A stretch of DNA of 64,000 bases from Tulasnella sp. 424 (taxonomy: Eukaryota > Basidiomycota > Agaricomycetes > Cantharellales > Tulasnellaceae). The notes below the pieces were generated by a model. That model saw only the letters and a list, made by a program, of their open reading frames with translations. It was not told the DNA's origin and did no database searches. Position 1 is the first letter of the stretch, and each line of letters begins with the position of its first letter. The stretch covers positions 1 through 64,000 of the forward strand of contig WSUB01000155.1 in NCBI GenBank assembly GCA_019633425.1, in the 5' to 3' direction. Made by a program: the position numbers and the translations under genes. Shown piece by piece: positions 44,341-56,460 of the stretch.

Positions 44341-45518
44341 TTATGATAGCGGCTCGAGGCGCAGTGTCTTCCAATCAGCAGAAAGTGTTAGACTCGCTGC
44401 TTCGCACCACTGCCTCAACCGATTGTGACTCACGAGGCGTGTCCGAATACCCCCGTTACGTGCCACAAATACCTCCTTATCGGCGGGGACAAAGATGAGA
44501 CAACCCACAACCCCCGAGGTGACAAGGAAATTCGCATCATGTTGGCCTGGAGGAAGATAAACTAATTAATGCCATTGCCATCTTTAGGCAGCCTCAACCA
44601 AACTTACTTCCGTTAGTTCTCAGCAACACAGCTGTTATGCTACCATCCTCTGTGATCGACCACGTGTGATTCCATTGGGTCCCTGAGTTATTCGAAGATT
44701 TCCTCATTATACCATACCTGGGAAATTGTGACCTCACAGAGCTGTTGCAGCTTCTATATAGTAGCGAACCTACCACTCGGTCTGAGGACTTAAGGGCCAA
44801 TTTTGTGCGTTTCCACGGATAATGAGACTCTCTCCGCTTCCCTATTTAATGAGGGCATAAATGGTATAAGCTGGGAAGTAGCAGCCGAACATACCTGAAA
44901 CCTAAGAGTCCGACGTAAAGTGTCCACCTCAAATATATTGGCTTTGCTAGAATCGGCTACGACAGCTCCATTATTATTAGGGTTGATGTAAAAATATCCG
45001 CGTTTGGTATGGTCCTCAGAATCAACCCGAATGCGACCGACTTTCACAGTCACGGCTGACGGGGGTGGAGCCGCAGGCGAAGCGCTCGATGGGGAACTGA
45101 GAATTAGGCGGTTGTGACTCTCCTTGTCGAGTTCACTTTCGTATGTGAGACCTACCTGACCAAAGCTGGCGCGGCGGAAGGCACGGTGGCTGGCGCCGGC
45201 TGCCTTGAAGTAAATTCCGCCAGAATTGCGCGCCTCAGGAGCTTCCAATCGTTCTGAGTCCCTTCGTCCAACATGTCATACCATCGGAGTGCCTTTCTTG
45301 AGAAAAACGGGCATACAAACTCTGCTATCCAAGCATTGTCCTTTTGCCTCCCAGCTGCGTAAGCGCGCTTGTGCACCGCCTGAACGAAGTCCTCGGCTTC
45401 TTCAGCACTCTCTCCAGTAAAGTTAAGCTCGTTATGTTCTCCTATGCGCAAGGGATACAGCTCGTAAGAACAACAGGACGGACAGGATCCGAATGTGCTC
45501 ACCACTTTGACTTGCCAT
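44341..45518 (-). CDS. Gag-like array gene, unit 21 (intact)
   Basis: Seven open exons ending in TAA. Exon 2: GEHNELNFTGESAEEAEDF, WIAEFVCPFFSRKALRWYDM. Exon-3 loop: NPNNNGAVV, with SSPSSASPAAPPP linker. Exon 6: TSGVVGCLIFVPADKE. The last four exons are close to unit 18, indicating exchange around the inverted duplication. The spacer 45,519-46,073 contains two partial copies of the 5' leader (CGGAGATATCGGTTC near 45,550 and 45,705) and a TATA-like run at 45,858. Confidence 0.74.
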
Positions 45519-45857
45519 CCAGAGTCGTGGCGGGGACCTTCTGGAAGCCGCGGATATATCGGTTCTAAGCTCCGTCGAGGGCTCACTGCGCACTTGAAGC
45601 CAAATCCCAACGTGACAAGGATCTCTCAGAATATGCCAAGATGTCGCGACACTGAAAATATATTATCACGTTCACGGAGAGCGATACACTGGGTACAGAG
45701 CCACGGAGATATCGGTTCTAAGCTCCTTCGATACGAGCGCACTGCTTCTCAACCGCAGCTCCATAACCAAGCGGGCAAGCCAAATGCATATAACCTGATC
45801 GTTCAAAATATGCTCAAGATGTCTCCATACAGCAAATAAATTTTGTCACGTTCACAA

Positions 45858-45868
45858 ATATATATATA
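45858..45868 (-). promoter_or_regulatory. TATA-like element upstream of unit 21
   Basis: Alternating T and A in the CCAAG...GTGAACGTGAC context, here about 340 bp from the ATG because the leader segment between is partly duplicated. Confidence 0.4.
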
Positions 45869-46073
45869 CTTGGTGCTAAACCACTCAAGGGGTAACTGGC
45901 TTCGCTGGCATCAGTCAAAGGCGTAGCGAGAGTGAGTGTTGTTGCGCGGATGTGAGCGGATGGGTCCTAAGAGCTTCCACATTGTCATATTGAATGGTCG
46001 AGACGAGTTCTCTCCAGCGTCCGCCTAATCTTTAAAAACCACCTATGTTCAGGGTTCCTATCCATGCCACGTC

Positions 46074-47247
46074 TCATGTTAGTGGCTCGAGGTGCAGTAT
46101 CTTTGAGTCAGCGGAAGGCGTTAGATTTGCCTTTTTGCACCACTATCTCAACTCGTTGTGACTCACGGCGCATGTCCAGTTACTCCCGTAATGCGCCAAG
46201 AACGCCGGCTTATCGGCGGAAACAAAAATGGGGGTATCACTGAAGTCATACAGAGCGATGAAGGCCGCATCGCATTGGCCTATGGGCAGGGGAACTGATT
46301 AATGGCATTGCTCAATCTTTAGGCCCAACTCACTTCCGTCGGTTCTCTGTAACATAGCCGTCATGTTACCATCCTCCGTTACCGACCACTTGTGGCTCCA
46401 TTGCGGCCCCGGACCCGCCAACGATCTCATCATAAAACCATGCCTGGCAAATTGTGACCTTACGAAGGGGTTGCCGGTTCTGTGGTAGCAAACTTACATA
46501 TGCCTCTCCGTCTGAAGACTTAAGGACCAATGTTGTAAATTTCCCCAGATAGCAAGGCTTTCGTCGCTCCCCTATTCATTTAGGGCATGGGCAATGCACG
46601 CTGTAAAGTAGCAGCCGAACATACCTTAACCCTAAGAGTCCGAGCCAAAGGGTCCATCTCAAATATATTGGCTTTGCTAGAATCGGCTACGACAGCTCCA
46701 CGATTATGTAGGTCGATATAAAAATATCCTCGTTTGGTGTGGTCCGCAGAATCAACCCGAATGCGACCGATTTTCACAGTCACAGCCGGTGGTGGTGGAG
46801 CCGCCGGCGTAGGGTTCGACGGAGAACTGAAGATTGGGCGGTTACTACTTTCCTTGTCGAATTTTCCTTTGGACGTGAGGCCTACCTGACCAAAGCCGGC
46901 GCTGCGGAAGGTACGGTCGCTGGCGCCGACGAACTTGCCGTAAATTCCCCCAAAACTGCGCGCCTCAGGAGCTGCCAATCGTTCCGAGTCTCTTCATCCA
47001 GCGTGTCATACCATACGAGTGCCTTTCTTGAGAAGCACGGGAATGCAAATTCTGCCATCCAAGTATTGTCTTTTTGCCTCCCAGCTGCGTAAGCGCGCCT
47101 GTGCATCGCCTGAACGAAGTCCTGGGCTTCTTCGGCACTCTCTCCAGTAAAGTTCAGTTCGTTATATTCCCCTATGCTCGAAAATGCAGTTCGTAAGAAC
47201 AACGCGCTGAACAAGATCCGAATGTGCTCACCGCTTTGACTCGACAT
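46074..47247 (-). CDS. Gag-like array gene, unit 22 (intact)
   Basis: Seven open exons; the start is ATGTCGAGTCAAAGCG (Met-Ser instead of Met-Ala). Exon 2: GEYNELNFTGESAEEAQDF, KALVWYDTLDEETRNDWQLL. Exon-3 loop: DLHNRGAVV; FEMDPLARTL replaces FEVDTLARTL. Exon 4 has DESLAIWGN. The exon 2 region is close to unit 26. The spacer 47,248-47,814 is type 1 (GATATCGTGAGCGGATGGGG near 47,530). Confidence 0.74.
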
Positions 47248-47888
47248 CCGACGTTGCGGGACCCTCAGGAGGGAGATACGGAGATATCGGTTTTAAACCC
47301 CTTGATGTCGCGCAGTGCGTCCAACCCAGCCAACGTACGAATCACTCGAAGCTGGATGTCCACCTGACAAGGCACAGATCACTCAAAACATGTCAAAAAT
47401 ACACTGGCAGCCAATAAATTTTGTCAAGTTCACAATATACATACTTGGTGCCATGCCACTCAAGACACAACTCGCTACAGTGCCATTAGTTCGAAGCGTG
47501 GCGAGAACGAGTTTGCTGACCACGAGCGGATATCGTGAGCGGATGGGGCGGGGAAATAGTTCTGTTTGCTTCAGTCCATGACACAACACTTTCACGAACA
47601 GCACGATCCTTCACTTTCGCGTATGACATTGACTCCGGCTTATGACAGGGACGCTTGTTCTTGAGAAAGCAGTTCAAAGGAGAATGAGAGACACGGGTGC
47701 TGCTAGGGTACTAAGGGCTTCAATGTTGTCATATTACGCAATCGGAACTAGTTCTCTGTATGACTAGCTAATTTCAACGAGCCCTAGTATGGAGGGCCCA
47801 ACCCATGCCGCTACTCATGACAGCAACTCAAGGCGTAGTGTCTGTGAATCACCAGAAGGTGTTAAACCTGCTGCTTTGCACCGCTGTC

Positions 47889-48988
47889 TCAACCCATTGT
47901 GATCCAGTTATTCCCGTAATGTCTCAAGAACTCCTCCTTATCGGCAGCAACATGGATATCGGCATTTCTAAATATTGGATGAACGATAAAACTTGCATCG
48001 CATTGGCCTATAGGCAGAGGAACTGATTAACGGCACTGTCCGACCTTCAGGCAGCCTAAGCCCCAACTTACTTCCGTCAGTTCTCAGTAGCATAGCCGTA
48101 ATATTACCATCCTGCGTGATCGACCACGTGTGGTTCCATTGGGGCCCCCGACCCTCCGAAGAATTCGTCATACAACCAAACCTGACCAACTGTTACCTCA
48201 ATAAGGTGCTGACGGGTCGATGGTAGCAAACTTACACACGCCCCTCGGTCTGGGGACTTAAGGACCAACTTCGTAAAACTCCCCTGATAGCAACACTCTC
48301 GTTGCTCCCCTATTTATTAAAGGCATGAGCAATATAGGTAGCTAGGAAGTAGGAGCCGAACATACCTTAAACCTAAAAGTCTGAGCCAAAGTGTCCACCT
48401 CAAATATATTGGCTTTGCTAGAATCGGCTACGACAGCTCTACGGTCATTGGTGTCTATCCAGACATATCCGGTTTTGTTATAGTCCTCCGAATTAACCCG
48501 AATGCGACCGATTTTCACAGTCACAGCTGGTGGTGGTGGAGCCGCCGGCGTAGGGCTAAAGGGGAGCCGAGGATTGGGCGCTTATGACTCCTTGTATCAG
48601 ATCTTTTTCCGTACCTGAGACCTACCTGACCAAAGCCGGGGCTGCGGAAGGTACGGTGGCTGGGTCCGGCTGCCTTGCAGTAAACTCGGCCAAAATTGCG
48701 CGCTTCAGGAGCTTCCAATCGTTCTGGGTCTCTTCGTCCAACGTCTCATACCATACGAGCGCCCTTCTTGAGAAAAGCGGGTACGCAAACTCGGCTACCC
48801 AAGCGTTGTCTTTTTGCCTCCCGGCTGCATAAGCGCGCTTGTTCACCGATTGAATAAAGTCCTGGGCTTCTTCGGCACCCTCTCCAGTAAATTTAAGTCC
48901 GTTAAGTTCTTCTATGCTCAAAAAACGCAATTCGTAAGAACAGCGCATTGGGTAAAATGCGAATGGGCTCACCGCTTTGACTTGCCAT
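47889..48988 (-). CDS. Gag-like array gene, unit 23 (open, altered intron 2 acceptor and C-terminus)
   Basis: Exon 2: EELNGLKFTGEGAEEAQDF, SRRALVWYETLDEE. The usual exon-3 acceptor (TTCAG) is mutated to CTCGG; a TTTAG site 11-12 nt further on keeps the frame (ALV-SPTPAAPPPP). The exon-6 donor has been deleted, so the frame runs on to a TGA at 47,889 and the protein ends NNWITMG instead of TLHLEPLS. The old terminal exon is still visible at 47,815-47,841. Exon-3 loop: DTNDRRAVV. Confidence 0.62.
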
Positions 48989-49269
48989 CCAGAGTCGTCG
49001 CAGGACTTCCCAAAAGGATCCTCGGGGATATCGGGTTTAAGGCTCCCGATATGTCTACTGCGTCCCAACCGTGCAGCGACCTTTTACGAATCCTTCAAAG
49101 CCTGATACCAACCAGACGAGGACCAAATTGCAGGAAATATATCCAAGATGTCCTGATATGCCAAATCAAACTTATCACGTTCATGGAAAACGATAGATAT
49201 GTATACTTTGATACTAAATCTCTCAAGAGGCAGCTGGCTCCACTGCCATCCGTCAAGAGCGTGGGGCGA

Positions 49270-49830
49270 GAGCGAATTAGTTCATCATTATGAGTCAACG
49301 TGAGGATATAAGTGTATGTGTGAGTAAGCTTGTCAGTGAATTTTTTGCATTTAGACTGCAAACGGGTTGTCTTGGCCCTGGGGACACCAAGCTACACTGG
49401 CCAGGCAGCTTCTACCGGGATGGAGACCGGTACATGGAGGTTAGGGAAACGGAGGGCCATACATCAAATATTCTACGAGATACAGAGAGGTCAGGGCGGG
49501 CGCGGAGGATTGACTGTGGGTTTGTATTTAAATTTGTGGATTCGGAGTGGTGCCAATCCGAAGGGGCGGGGAGTGGGCGTCCATAGTCACTGTCTACGTT
49601 GTGACATAGGTAAACAAATAATAGAGAGGTTCATGGGACACGGTTGGGGAGATAAAGCGGTGGTTATGTTGGGGCGTCTTGGCGGGCTGGGGCTGGGGGA
49701 ACTGTTGTGGTTTGTTTTCACTCCACTACACAACATGTCCACGGACAAGTTAACGCCATTGACGTGGTCTCTCTTAAACGTACAAATGGGCTCGGAACAG
49801 GTGCATATTTCCTTGTGATAAAAGTTTAAA
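49270..49830 (-). promoter_or_regulatory. Type-2 upstream module of unit 23
   Basis: Full module between unit 23 and unit 24: TTTGCATTTAGACTGC, GACCGGTACATGGAGG, CATCAAATATTCTACGAGAT, GAAGGGGCGGGGAGTGGGCG, GTAAACAAATAATAG (near 49,611), CTCTTAAACGTACAAATGGG. No gene seen in the 48,989-49,958 spacer. Confidence 0.55.
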
Positions 49831-49958
49831 TGAGATGGAAGGAAATGGGTGGTGCTAGGGTGCTAAGGGCTTCCATTACACAGTCGGAACGAGTGCTCTC
49901 CATCGTCCCGCTAAACTTCAGAGCGCACTAATGTTGAGATCTCAACGAATACCGCTTC

Positions 49959-51136
49959 TCATGGTAGTGGCTCGAGGTTCAGTGTCTTCCAATCAGCAAA
50001 AAGTGTTAGACTCGCCGCTTCGCACCGCTGCCTCAACCGATTGTGACTCACGACAGGTGTTCCGATATGCCCGTTACGTGCTAAGAATAACTCCTTATCG
50101 GCGGGGACATAAATGGCACAATTCAGAACTGACGAATTGACCAGGAAATTCGCAGCGTATTGGCCTGGAGGAAGATAAACTAATAAACGCCGTTGCCCGA
50201 TCTTTAGGCAGCCTCAACCAAACTTACTTCCGTCAGTTCTCAGCAACACAGCTTTTATGTTACCATCCTCCGTGATCGACCACGTGTGACTCCATTGGGT
50301 CCCTGAACTATCCGAAGATTTCTTCATCAAACCATACCTGGTAAATTGTGAGCTCACGGAGGTATTGCAGGTTTTATGGTAGCGAACCTACTTATCCGTC
50401 CCGGGACCTAAGGGCCAATTTCTAAGGTATCCCCTGATAACAAGACTCTCTCCGCTCCCCTATTTAATTAGGGCATAAATAATATAGGCCGGGAAGTAGC
50501 AGCCGAACATACCTGAAGACTGAGAGTCCGAGCCAAAGTGTCCACCTCAAATATCTTGGCTTTGCTGGAGTCGGCCTCAACAACTCCATAATTATAAGCG
50601 TTGATTTCAAGATATCCGCATTTGGTATGGTCACCAGAATCAACCCGAATGCGACCAATTTTCACAGTCACAGCTGATGGTGGTGGAGCCGCCGGCGTAG
50701 TGGTCGATGGAGAACTGAAGATTGGGCGGTTATGACTCTCCTCAGCGAATCCGCTTTCGGAAGTGAGACCTACCCGATCAAAGCCGGCGCTGCGGAGGGT
50801 ACGGTGGCTGGTGCCGGCGGACTTGCAGTAAATTCCGCCAAGATTGCGCGCCTCAGGAGCTTCCAATCGTTCTGAGTCTCTTCGTCCAACGTGTCATACC
50901 ACCGGACTGCCTTTTTGGAGAAACACGTGCACGCAAACTCTGCTATCCAAGTATTGTCTTTTTGCCTCCCAGCTGCAAAAGCGCGCCTGTGAACCGCCTG
51001 GACGAAGCTCTCGGCTTCTTCGGCACTCTCTCCAGTAAAGTCGAGTTCATTGTGTTCTCCTATGCTCGAAAAATATAGTCCGTAGGAACAACACGCAAGA
51101 CAAGATCCGAATGGGCTCACCGCTTTGACTTGCCAT
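49959..51136 (-). CDS. Gag-like array gene, unit 24 (intact; likely source of the chimera's 5' half)
   Basis: Seven open exons. Exon 2: GEHNELDFTGESAEEAESF, RRAFAAG, FACTCFSKKAVRWYDTLDEE. Exon-3 loop: NAYNYGVVEA, exon-3 end RTLSLQ. Exon 6: NSSVLNCAIYVPADKE. Exons 1-3 and the upstream spacer (51,137-51,710) are nearly identical to the 5' half and spacer of the chimeric gene at 57,068-58,119. The C-terminus is TLNLEPLP. Confidence 0.74.
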
Positions 51137-51710
51137 CTAGAGTCGTTGCCGGGAGCTTCCGGACGGAGCCACGGAGATATCGGCTCTAAGCTCAGTCGAG
51201 AGGAGTGCACCGCTCTCAACCGAAGCTAAACAAACAATTAAACCAGATCCCTATAACCTGACAAGGCGCAGATCACTCAAAACATGTTCAAGGTGTCTCG
51301 ACATGGCAAATATATTTCGTCACGTTCACAAATATACATATACTTGGTGCTAAACTACTCAAGAGGGAGATGGCCCCACTGACACCAGTGGGAGGCGTGA
51401 CGAGAGCGAGTGCTGTTGAGCGGATGTCAGCGGATGAGATGAGGAAATATTTTCATTTGTTTTCAGTCCATGGCAAACATTTCCACGGACAACGCCATTC
51501 CCCAACTTTCCCGTATGACATTGTGTCTGGCTTATAACAGGTGCGCCTGTACTTGAGAAAGCGGTTCCAATTAGAATGAAGTAGACGGGTAATTTTAAGG
51601 TGCTATGGTCATATTAGACACTAGCTAATAGACAGTCGAAAGGAGTTCTCTCCAGCGTCGGGCTAATCGTCAGGGAGCACCGATATTGAGGTCCCAACCC
51701 ATGTCAGTTC

Positions 51711-52903
51711 TCATAAGAGCGGTTCAAGGCGGAGTGTCTGTTCATAAAGAAGAAGTGTTAGATTTGTCGCTTTGCACCCCTGTCTCAGCCCAATATTGTG
51801 ACTCACGACCCGTGTTCAGCTACCCCCGCAATCTCTACAGAACATCTCCTTATCGGCGGGAACCTGAATGACGTAGTTCAAAGATGATGGAGGGACTAGG
51901 AAACTTGCATCGTACTGGCCTGGAGGAAGATAACATGATTAATTCCCCGATCCGATCATCTTTAGGCATCCTCAGTCCAACTCACTTCCGTCAGTTCTCA
52001 GGAGCATAGCTGTAATGTTACCATCCGCTGCGATCGACCACCTGTGGCTCTACTTGGTGCTGGAATTCGCCGTCGATTTCATCATACAAGCGAACCTAGC
52101 AAATTGTGATCTCACGGAAGTGTTGCGGGGTCTGGGAGAGCGAACTTACATGGACGTCCGAGGACTCGAGAGGGAATTGCGTCCATGTCCTCTGATAGCA
52201 AGACTCTCTCCACTCCCCTATTTACTAAGGGCATGAATAATATAGGCCAAGAAGTAGCAGCCGAACATACCTGAAACGTGAGAGTCCGACCCAAAGTGTT
52301 CACCTCAAATATACTGGCTGCTCCGGAGCTGGCAAAGAAGGATCCAAGGCGATGTACAGCGTTTATACAAAGATATCCGCTTTTGGTGGGATCCCCAGAA
52401 TCTTGAACCCGAGTGCGACCGATTTTCACAGTCACACTGGCTGATGGTGGCGGGGCCGCTGGCGTAATGCTCGACGGAGAACTGAAGATTGGACGGTTAT
52501 GACTCTCCTAGTCGAATCCGCTTTCGGACGTGAGACTTACCCGACCAAAGCAGGCGCTGCGGAGGGCACGGTGGCTGGCGCCGACGAACTTGCGTTAAAT
52601 TTTGCCAGAATCGCGCGCTTGAGCAGCTTCCAATCGTTCTGAGTCTCTTCGTCCAACGTCTCATACTACCGGAGTGCCTTTTTCGCGAAACACGGGCATG
52701 CAAACTCTGCTATCCAAGCATTGTCTTTTTGCCTCCCAGCCGCGTAAGCGCGCCTGTGAACCGTCTGAATGAAGCCCTCGGCTTCTTCGGCACTCTCTCC
52801 AGTAAAGTCAAGCTCGTTATGCTCTCCTGTGCTCGAAAAGTTCGTTTCGTAAGAACCATACGGTGGACTAGATCCGAATGGGCTCACCGCTTTGACTTGC
52901 CAT
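51711..52903 (-). pseudogene. Gag-like unit 25, nonsense codon in the capsid-like domain
   Basis: Start and splice sites are normal and exon 2 runs GEHNELDFTGESAEEAEGF to AKKALR, where the conserved RWY tryptophan codon is TAG (plus strand CATACTACCGG). The product would be about 60 aa. Downstream exons are open; exon 3 has VQDSGDPTK and the loop NAVHRLGSFFASSGAA, shared with unit 30. The 3' end is nearly identical to unit 30. Confidence 0.75.
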
Positions 52904-53169
52904 CCAGAGTCGTTGCAGGAAGGATCCACGGGGATATCGGGTTTAAACCTCCCGAATTCCCGATATGTGCACTGCGTCCTAACTGTACAGCTACCTTACG
53001 AATCATTCAAAGCTAAATGCCAACCTGACAAGGGCCAAATCACTGAAAATATATCCAAGATGTCTGGACACGTCAAATCAACTTTATCACGTTCATGGAA
53101 ACGATAAATATTTTGACACTAGGCCGCTCAAGAGGCGGCTGACTCCACTGCCATCGGTCAAGAGGCTGG

Positions 53170-53730
53170 GGCGAGCGTGAGTTTGTTGATCATTAATTAT
53201 GAGCGGACGTGAGGATATAAGTGTATCTGTGAGTGAGCTTGTGTGTGATTTCTTTGCATTTGAACTGAAAACAGGTTGATTTGGGGACACCAAGGTATAG
53301 TTCCGACCGGAACGGGGACCTGTTACATGGAGGTAAGGTAAACGGAAGGCCATACATCAAATATTCTACGAGATGCAGAGAGGTTAGGGCGGGCGCGGAG
53401 GATTGACTGGCCGGGGTTTGTCTTTAAATTTGGATTAGAAGTAGTGCTGACCCGAAGGAGCGGGGAGTGGGCGTCTGTCTACGTTGTGACATAGGTTACG
53501 GGTAAACAAAATGAAGAATGAATAGAGGTACCGTTGGCATGATCGGGGGAATAAATAGGTGGTTATTTTGGGGCGTCTTGGGGGGTGGGGCTAGGGAAAT
53601 GTTTTGGTTTGTTTTCACTCCACTACATGACATGTCCACGAACAACGCCATTGACGTTGTCTCTCTTAAATGTACAACGTGGCTCGGAACAGGTGCGCTT
53701 TACTTGTAATAACAGCTCAAATGAAAAGGA
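53170..53730 (-). promoter_or_regulatory. Type-2 upstream module of unit 25
   Basis: Within the 52,904-53,859 spacer. Blocks: TTTGCATTTGAACTG, GTTACATGGAGGTAAGG, CATCAAATATTCTACGAGAT, GAAGGAGCGGGGAGTGGGCG, GTAAACAAAATGAAGAATG (near 53,503). No gene seen. Confidence 0.55.
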
Positions 53731-53859
53731 AGGAAACGGGTAGTGCGAGGGTGCTAAGGGCTTCCTCGTTGTCATATTACTTAGTCGGAACGAGTTCCTT
53801 CAATCATACGGCTAATCCTCAGAGAGCACTAGTAGTAAGGGCCCTACTCAGACCACTTC

Positions 53860-55035
53860 TCATGATAGCGGCTCCAGGTGCAGGGTCTTCCAAAGCGAAG
53901 CGTGTTAGATTTACCACTTTGAATTGCTGTCCCGGCCAAATACGACTCACGACGACGCAGTTGTAGCTCTCGTATTTTGCTAGGAACCCCTCCTTATCGG
54001 CAGGAACATGAATGCCAGCACCCAGAAAGGACTGATGAACGACGAAAGTTGCATCCCATTGGCCTATGGGCAGAGGGACTGATTAAGGGTACTGCCCGAT
54101 CTTTACGCAGCCTCAACCCCAACTCACCTCCGTCGGGTCTCAGCAATGTAGCCGTCATGTTACCACCGTCCGTGATCGACCATCTGTGGTTCCATTGGGT
54201 CCCTTCAACCTCGGTAGATTTCCACATAAGACCATACCTGGAAAATTGTGACCTCACGGAGATGTTGCGGGTTCTGTGGTAGCGAGCCTACCTTTCCGTC
54301 CGAGGACTAAAGGGCCAATTTTGTCTCTCTGCCGCGATAACAAGACTCTCTCCGCTCCCCTATTTAATTAGGGCATGAATAATATAGGCTGGGAAGTAGC
54401 AGCCGAACACACCTTAAACCTGAGAGTCTGAGCCAAAGTGTCCACCTCAAATATAGTGGCTTTGCTGGAATCGGCTACGATCGCTCCATAATTATTACTG
54501 TTGATATAAAAATATCCGCGTTTGGTAAGGTCACCAGAATGAACCCGAATACGACCAATTTTCAGAGTCACAGCCGATGGTGGTGCTGCCGCCGGCGTCG
54601 GGTTCGACGGAGAACTGAAGATTGGGCGGTTATGAATTTCCTTGTCTAATTTGCCTTTGGACGTGAGACCTACCTGACCAAAGCCGGCGCGGCGGAAGGT
54701 ACGGTTGCAAGCGCCGACGGACTTGCCGTAAATTCCCCCAAAACTGCGCGCATCAGGAGCTGCCAATCGTTCCGAGTCTCTTCATCCAACGTGGCATACC
54801 ATACGAGTGCTTTTCTTGAGAAGCACGGGAATGCAAACTCTGCCATCCAAGTATTGTCTTTTTGCCTCCCAGCTGCGTAAGCGCGCCTGTGCACCGCTTG
54901 AACGAAGTCCTGGGCTTCTTCGGCACTCTCTCCAGTAAAGTTCAGTTCGCTATATTCCCCTATGCTCGAAGATGCAGTTCGTAAGAGCAACACGCTGAAC
55001 AAGATCCGAATGAGCTCACCGCTTTGACTTGCCAT
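53860..55035 (-). CDS. Gag-like array gene, unit 26 (intact)
   Basis: Seven open exons. Exon 2: GEYSELNFTGESAEEAQDF, KALVWYATLDEETRNDWQLLMRAVLGEF. Exon 3: VTLKIGRIRVHSGDLTK, loop NSNNYGAIV, donor GTGTGT. Exon 5 ends in a clean GTGAGT donor. Exon 6: HQSFLGAGIHVPADKE. The exon-6 end with KYESYNCV is similar to units 2, 7 and 32. Confidence 0.73.
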
Positions 55036-55299
55036 CAGAGTCGTTGCCGGACCTCCCGGAAGGATCTACGGGGATATCGGGTCTAAGCCTCCCGATATGT
55101 GCACTGCGTCCCAACCGCGCAGCCACCTTACGAATCATTCAAGGACCAAATCGCGCTGGAAATATATCCAAGATGTCTCGATACGCCAAATCAAATTTAT
55201 CACGTTCACAGAAAACGATAAACATGTATATGTTGATACTAAACCTCTCAAGAGGCAGTTGCCTTCACTGCCATCGGTCAAGAGCGTGGGGCTCGAGCG

Positions 55300-55800
55300 A
55301 AGTGGTTAATCATTATGAGCGGATCTGAGGATATGAGTGTATGTGTGAGTGAGCTTGTGTGTGATTTCCCCGCGTCTAGGCTGCAAACAGGGTGGCTGGG
55401 GACCAAGGTACAGTTCCGACCGGAACGGGGACCTTATGTTACATGGAGGTAAGGTAAACGGAAGGCCATACATCAAATATTCTACGCGACGCATTAGGGC
55501 CCGGGAGGAGGATTGACTGGAGGGTTGTATGTATATTTGGATTAGATGTCGTGCTGATCCGAAGGAGCGGCGAGTGAGCGTCTGTCTATGTTGTGACAAA
55601 GGTTACGGGTAAACAAAATAAACAATGAATAGAGGTACTGGTAGCATGATCGGGGGAATAAATAGGTGGTTATAGGGCAATGTTTTCGTTTGTTTTCACT
55701 CCACTACACGACATGTTCACTGACAGCGCCAATTGACGTTGTCTCTCTTAAACGTACAACTGGGCTCGGAACACGTGCACCTTTACTTGGCATAAAAATT
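55300..55800 (-). promoter_or_regulatory. Type-2 upstream module of unit 26
   Basis: Between unit 26 and the fragment at 55,934. Blocks: GTGATTTCCCCGCGTCTAGG, GTTACATGGAGGTAAGG, CATCAAATATTCTACGCGAC, GAAGGAGCGGCGAGTGAGCG, GTAAACAAAATAAACAATG (near 55,609). Most degenerate in its left half. Confidence 0.5.
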
Positions 55801-55933
55801 CAAATGAGAATGAAGGAAACGGATGGTCCTAGGGTGCTAAGGGCTTCCATTACACTTTCGGAACGAGTGCTCTCCATCGTCCCGCGAATCTTTAGAGCGC
55901 ACCAATGTTGAGATCCCAACGATTACCGCTTTT

Positions 55934-56460
55934 TTATGATAGCGGCTCGTGACGCAGTGTCTTCAAATCAGCAGAAAGTGTTAGACTCGCCGCTTCGCAC
56001 CGCGGCCTCAACCCATTGTGACTCACGGTGCGCGTCCAGCCATGCCCATAGATCTTCGACCACTTCTCTTTATCGGCGGGGACATAAATGGGAGAATTCA
56101 AGACTGACAAAGTGGCCAGGAAAGTCGCATCGTATTGGCCTGGAGGAAGATAAACTAATTAATGCCGTTGCCCGATCTTTAGGCAGCCTCAACCAAAATT
56201 ACTTCCGTCAGTTCTCAGCAACACAGCTGTTGTTGGGAATCTTCGGGTCACAGGGAATAGGGCGATTTCCCATAGGAGAATCGTCCCCCGCATCTGTATT
56301 ATTTCCCCATAGAGAGCCCGATATTCTAGTATATAGAGTAGTTCGATTACTAGATACGATAATACAATGGAATATACTATTAATTAATATCCCCCTCATA
56401 CAACCGTCCTCCCCTCTCCGATAAATATTCCAACAGCTGTTTTGTTACCACTAGCATCGT
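55934..56460 (-). pseudogene. Gag-like unit 27, 3' fragment interrupted by a solo LTR
   Basis: Terminal exon (TAA at 55,934), exon 6 (56,050-56,150) and the end of exon 5, split at the ACAGCT|GTT codons by the solo LTR at 56,231. About 20 bp of exon 5 follow the LTR, then the unit is cut and joined to spacer sequence resembling 28,150-28,230 (GGCGCGCTTTACTCGTGATG). Confidence 0.75.
56231..56435. mobile_element. Solo LTR (205 bp) with target duplication GCTGT
   Basis: Begins TGTTGGGAATC and ends ATATTCCAACA (imperfect inverted ends with TG...CA), flanked by GCTGT at 56,226-56,230 and 56,436-56,440. The short ends resemble Ty1/copia LTRs of basidiomycetes, but the family is a guess. Its sequence differs from the solo LTR at 21,571. 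Confidence 0.87.
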
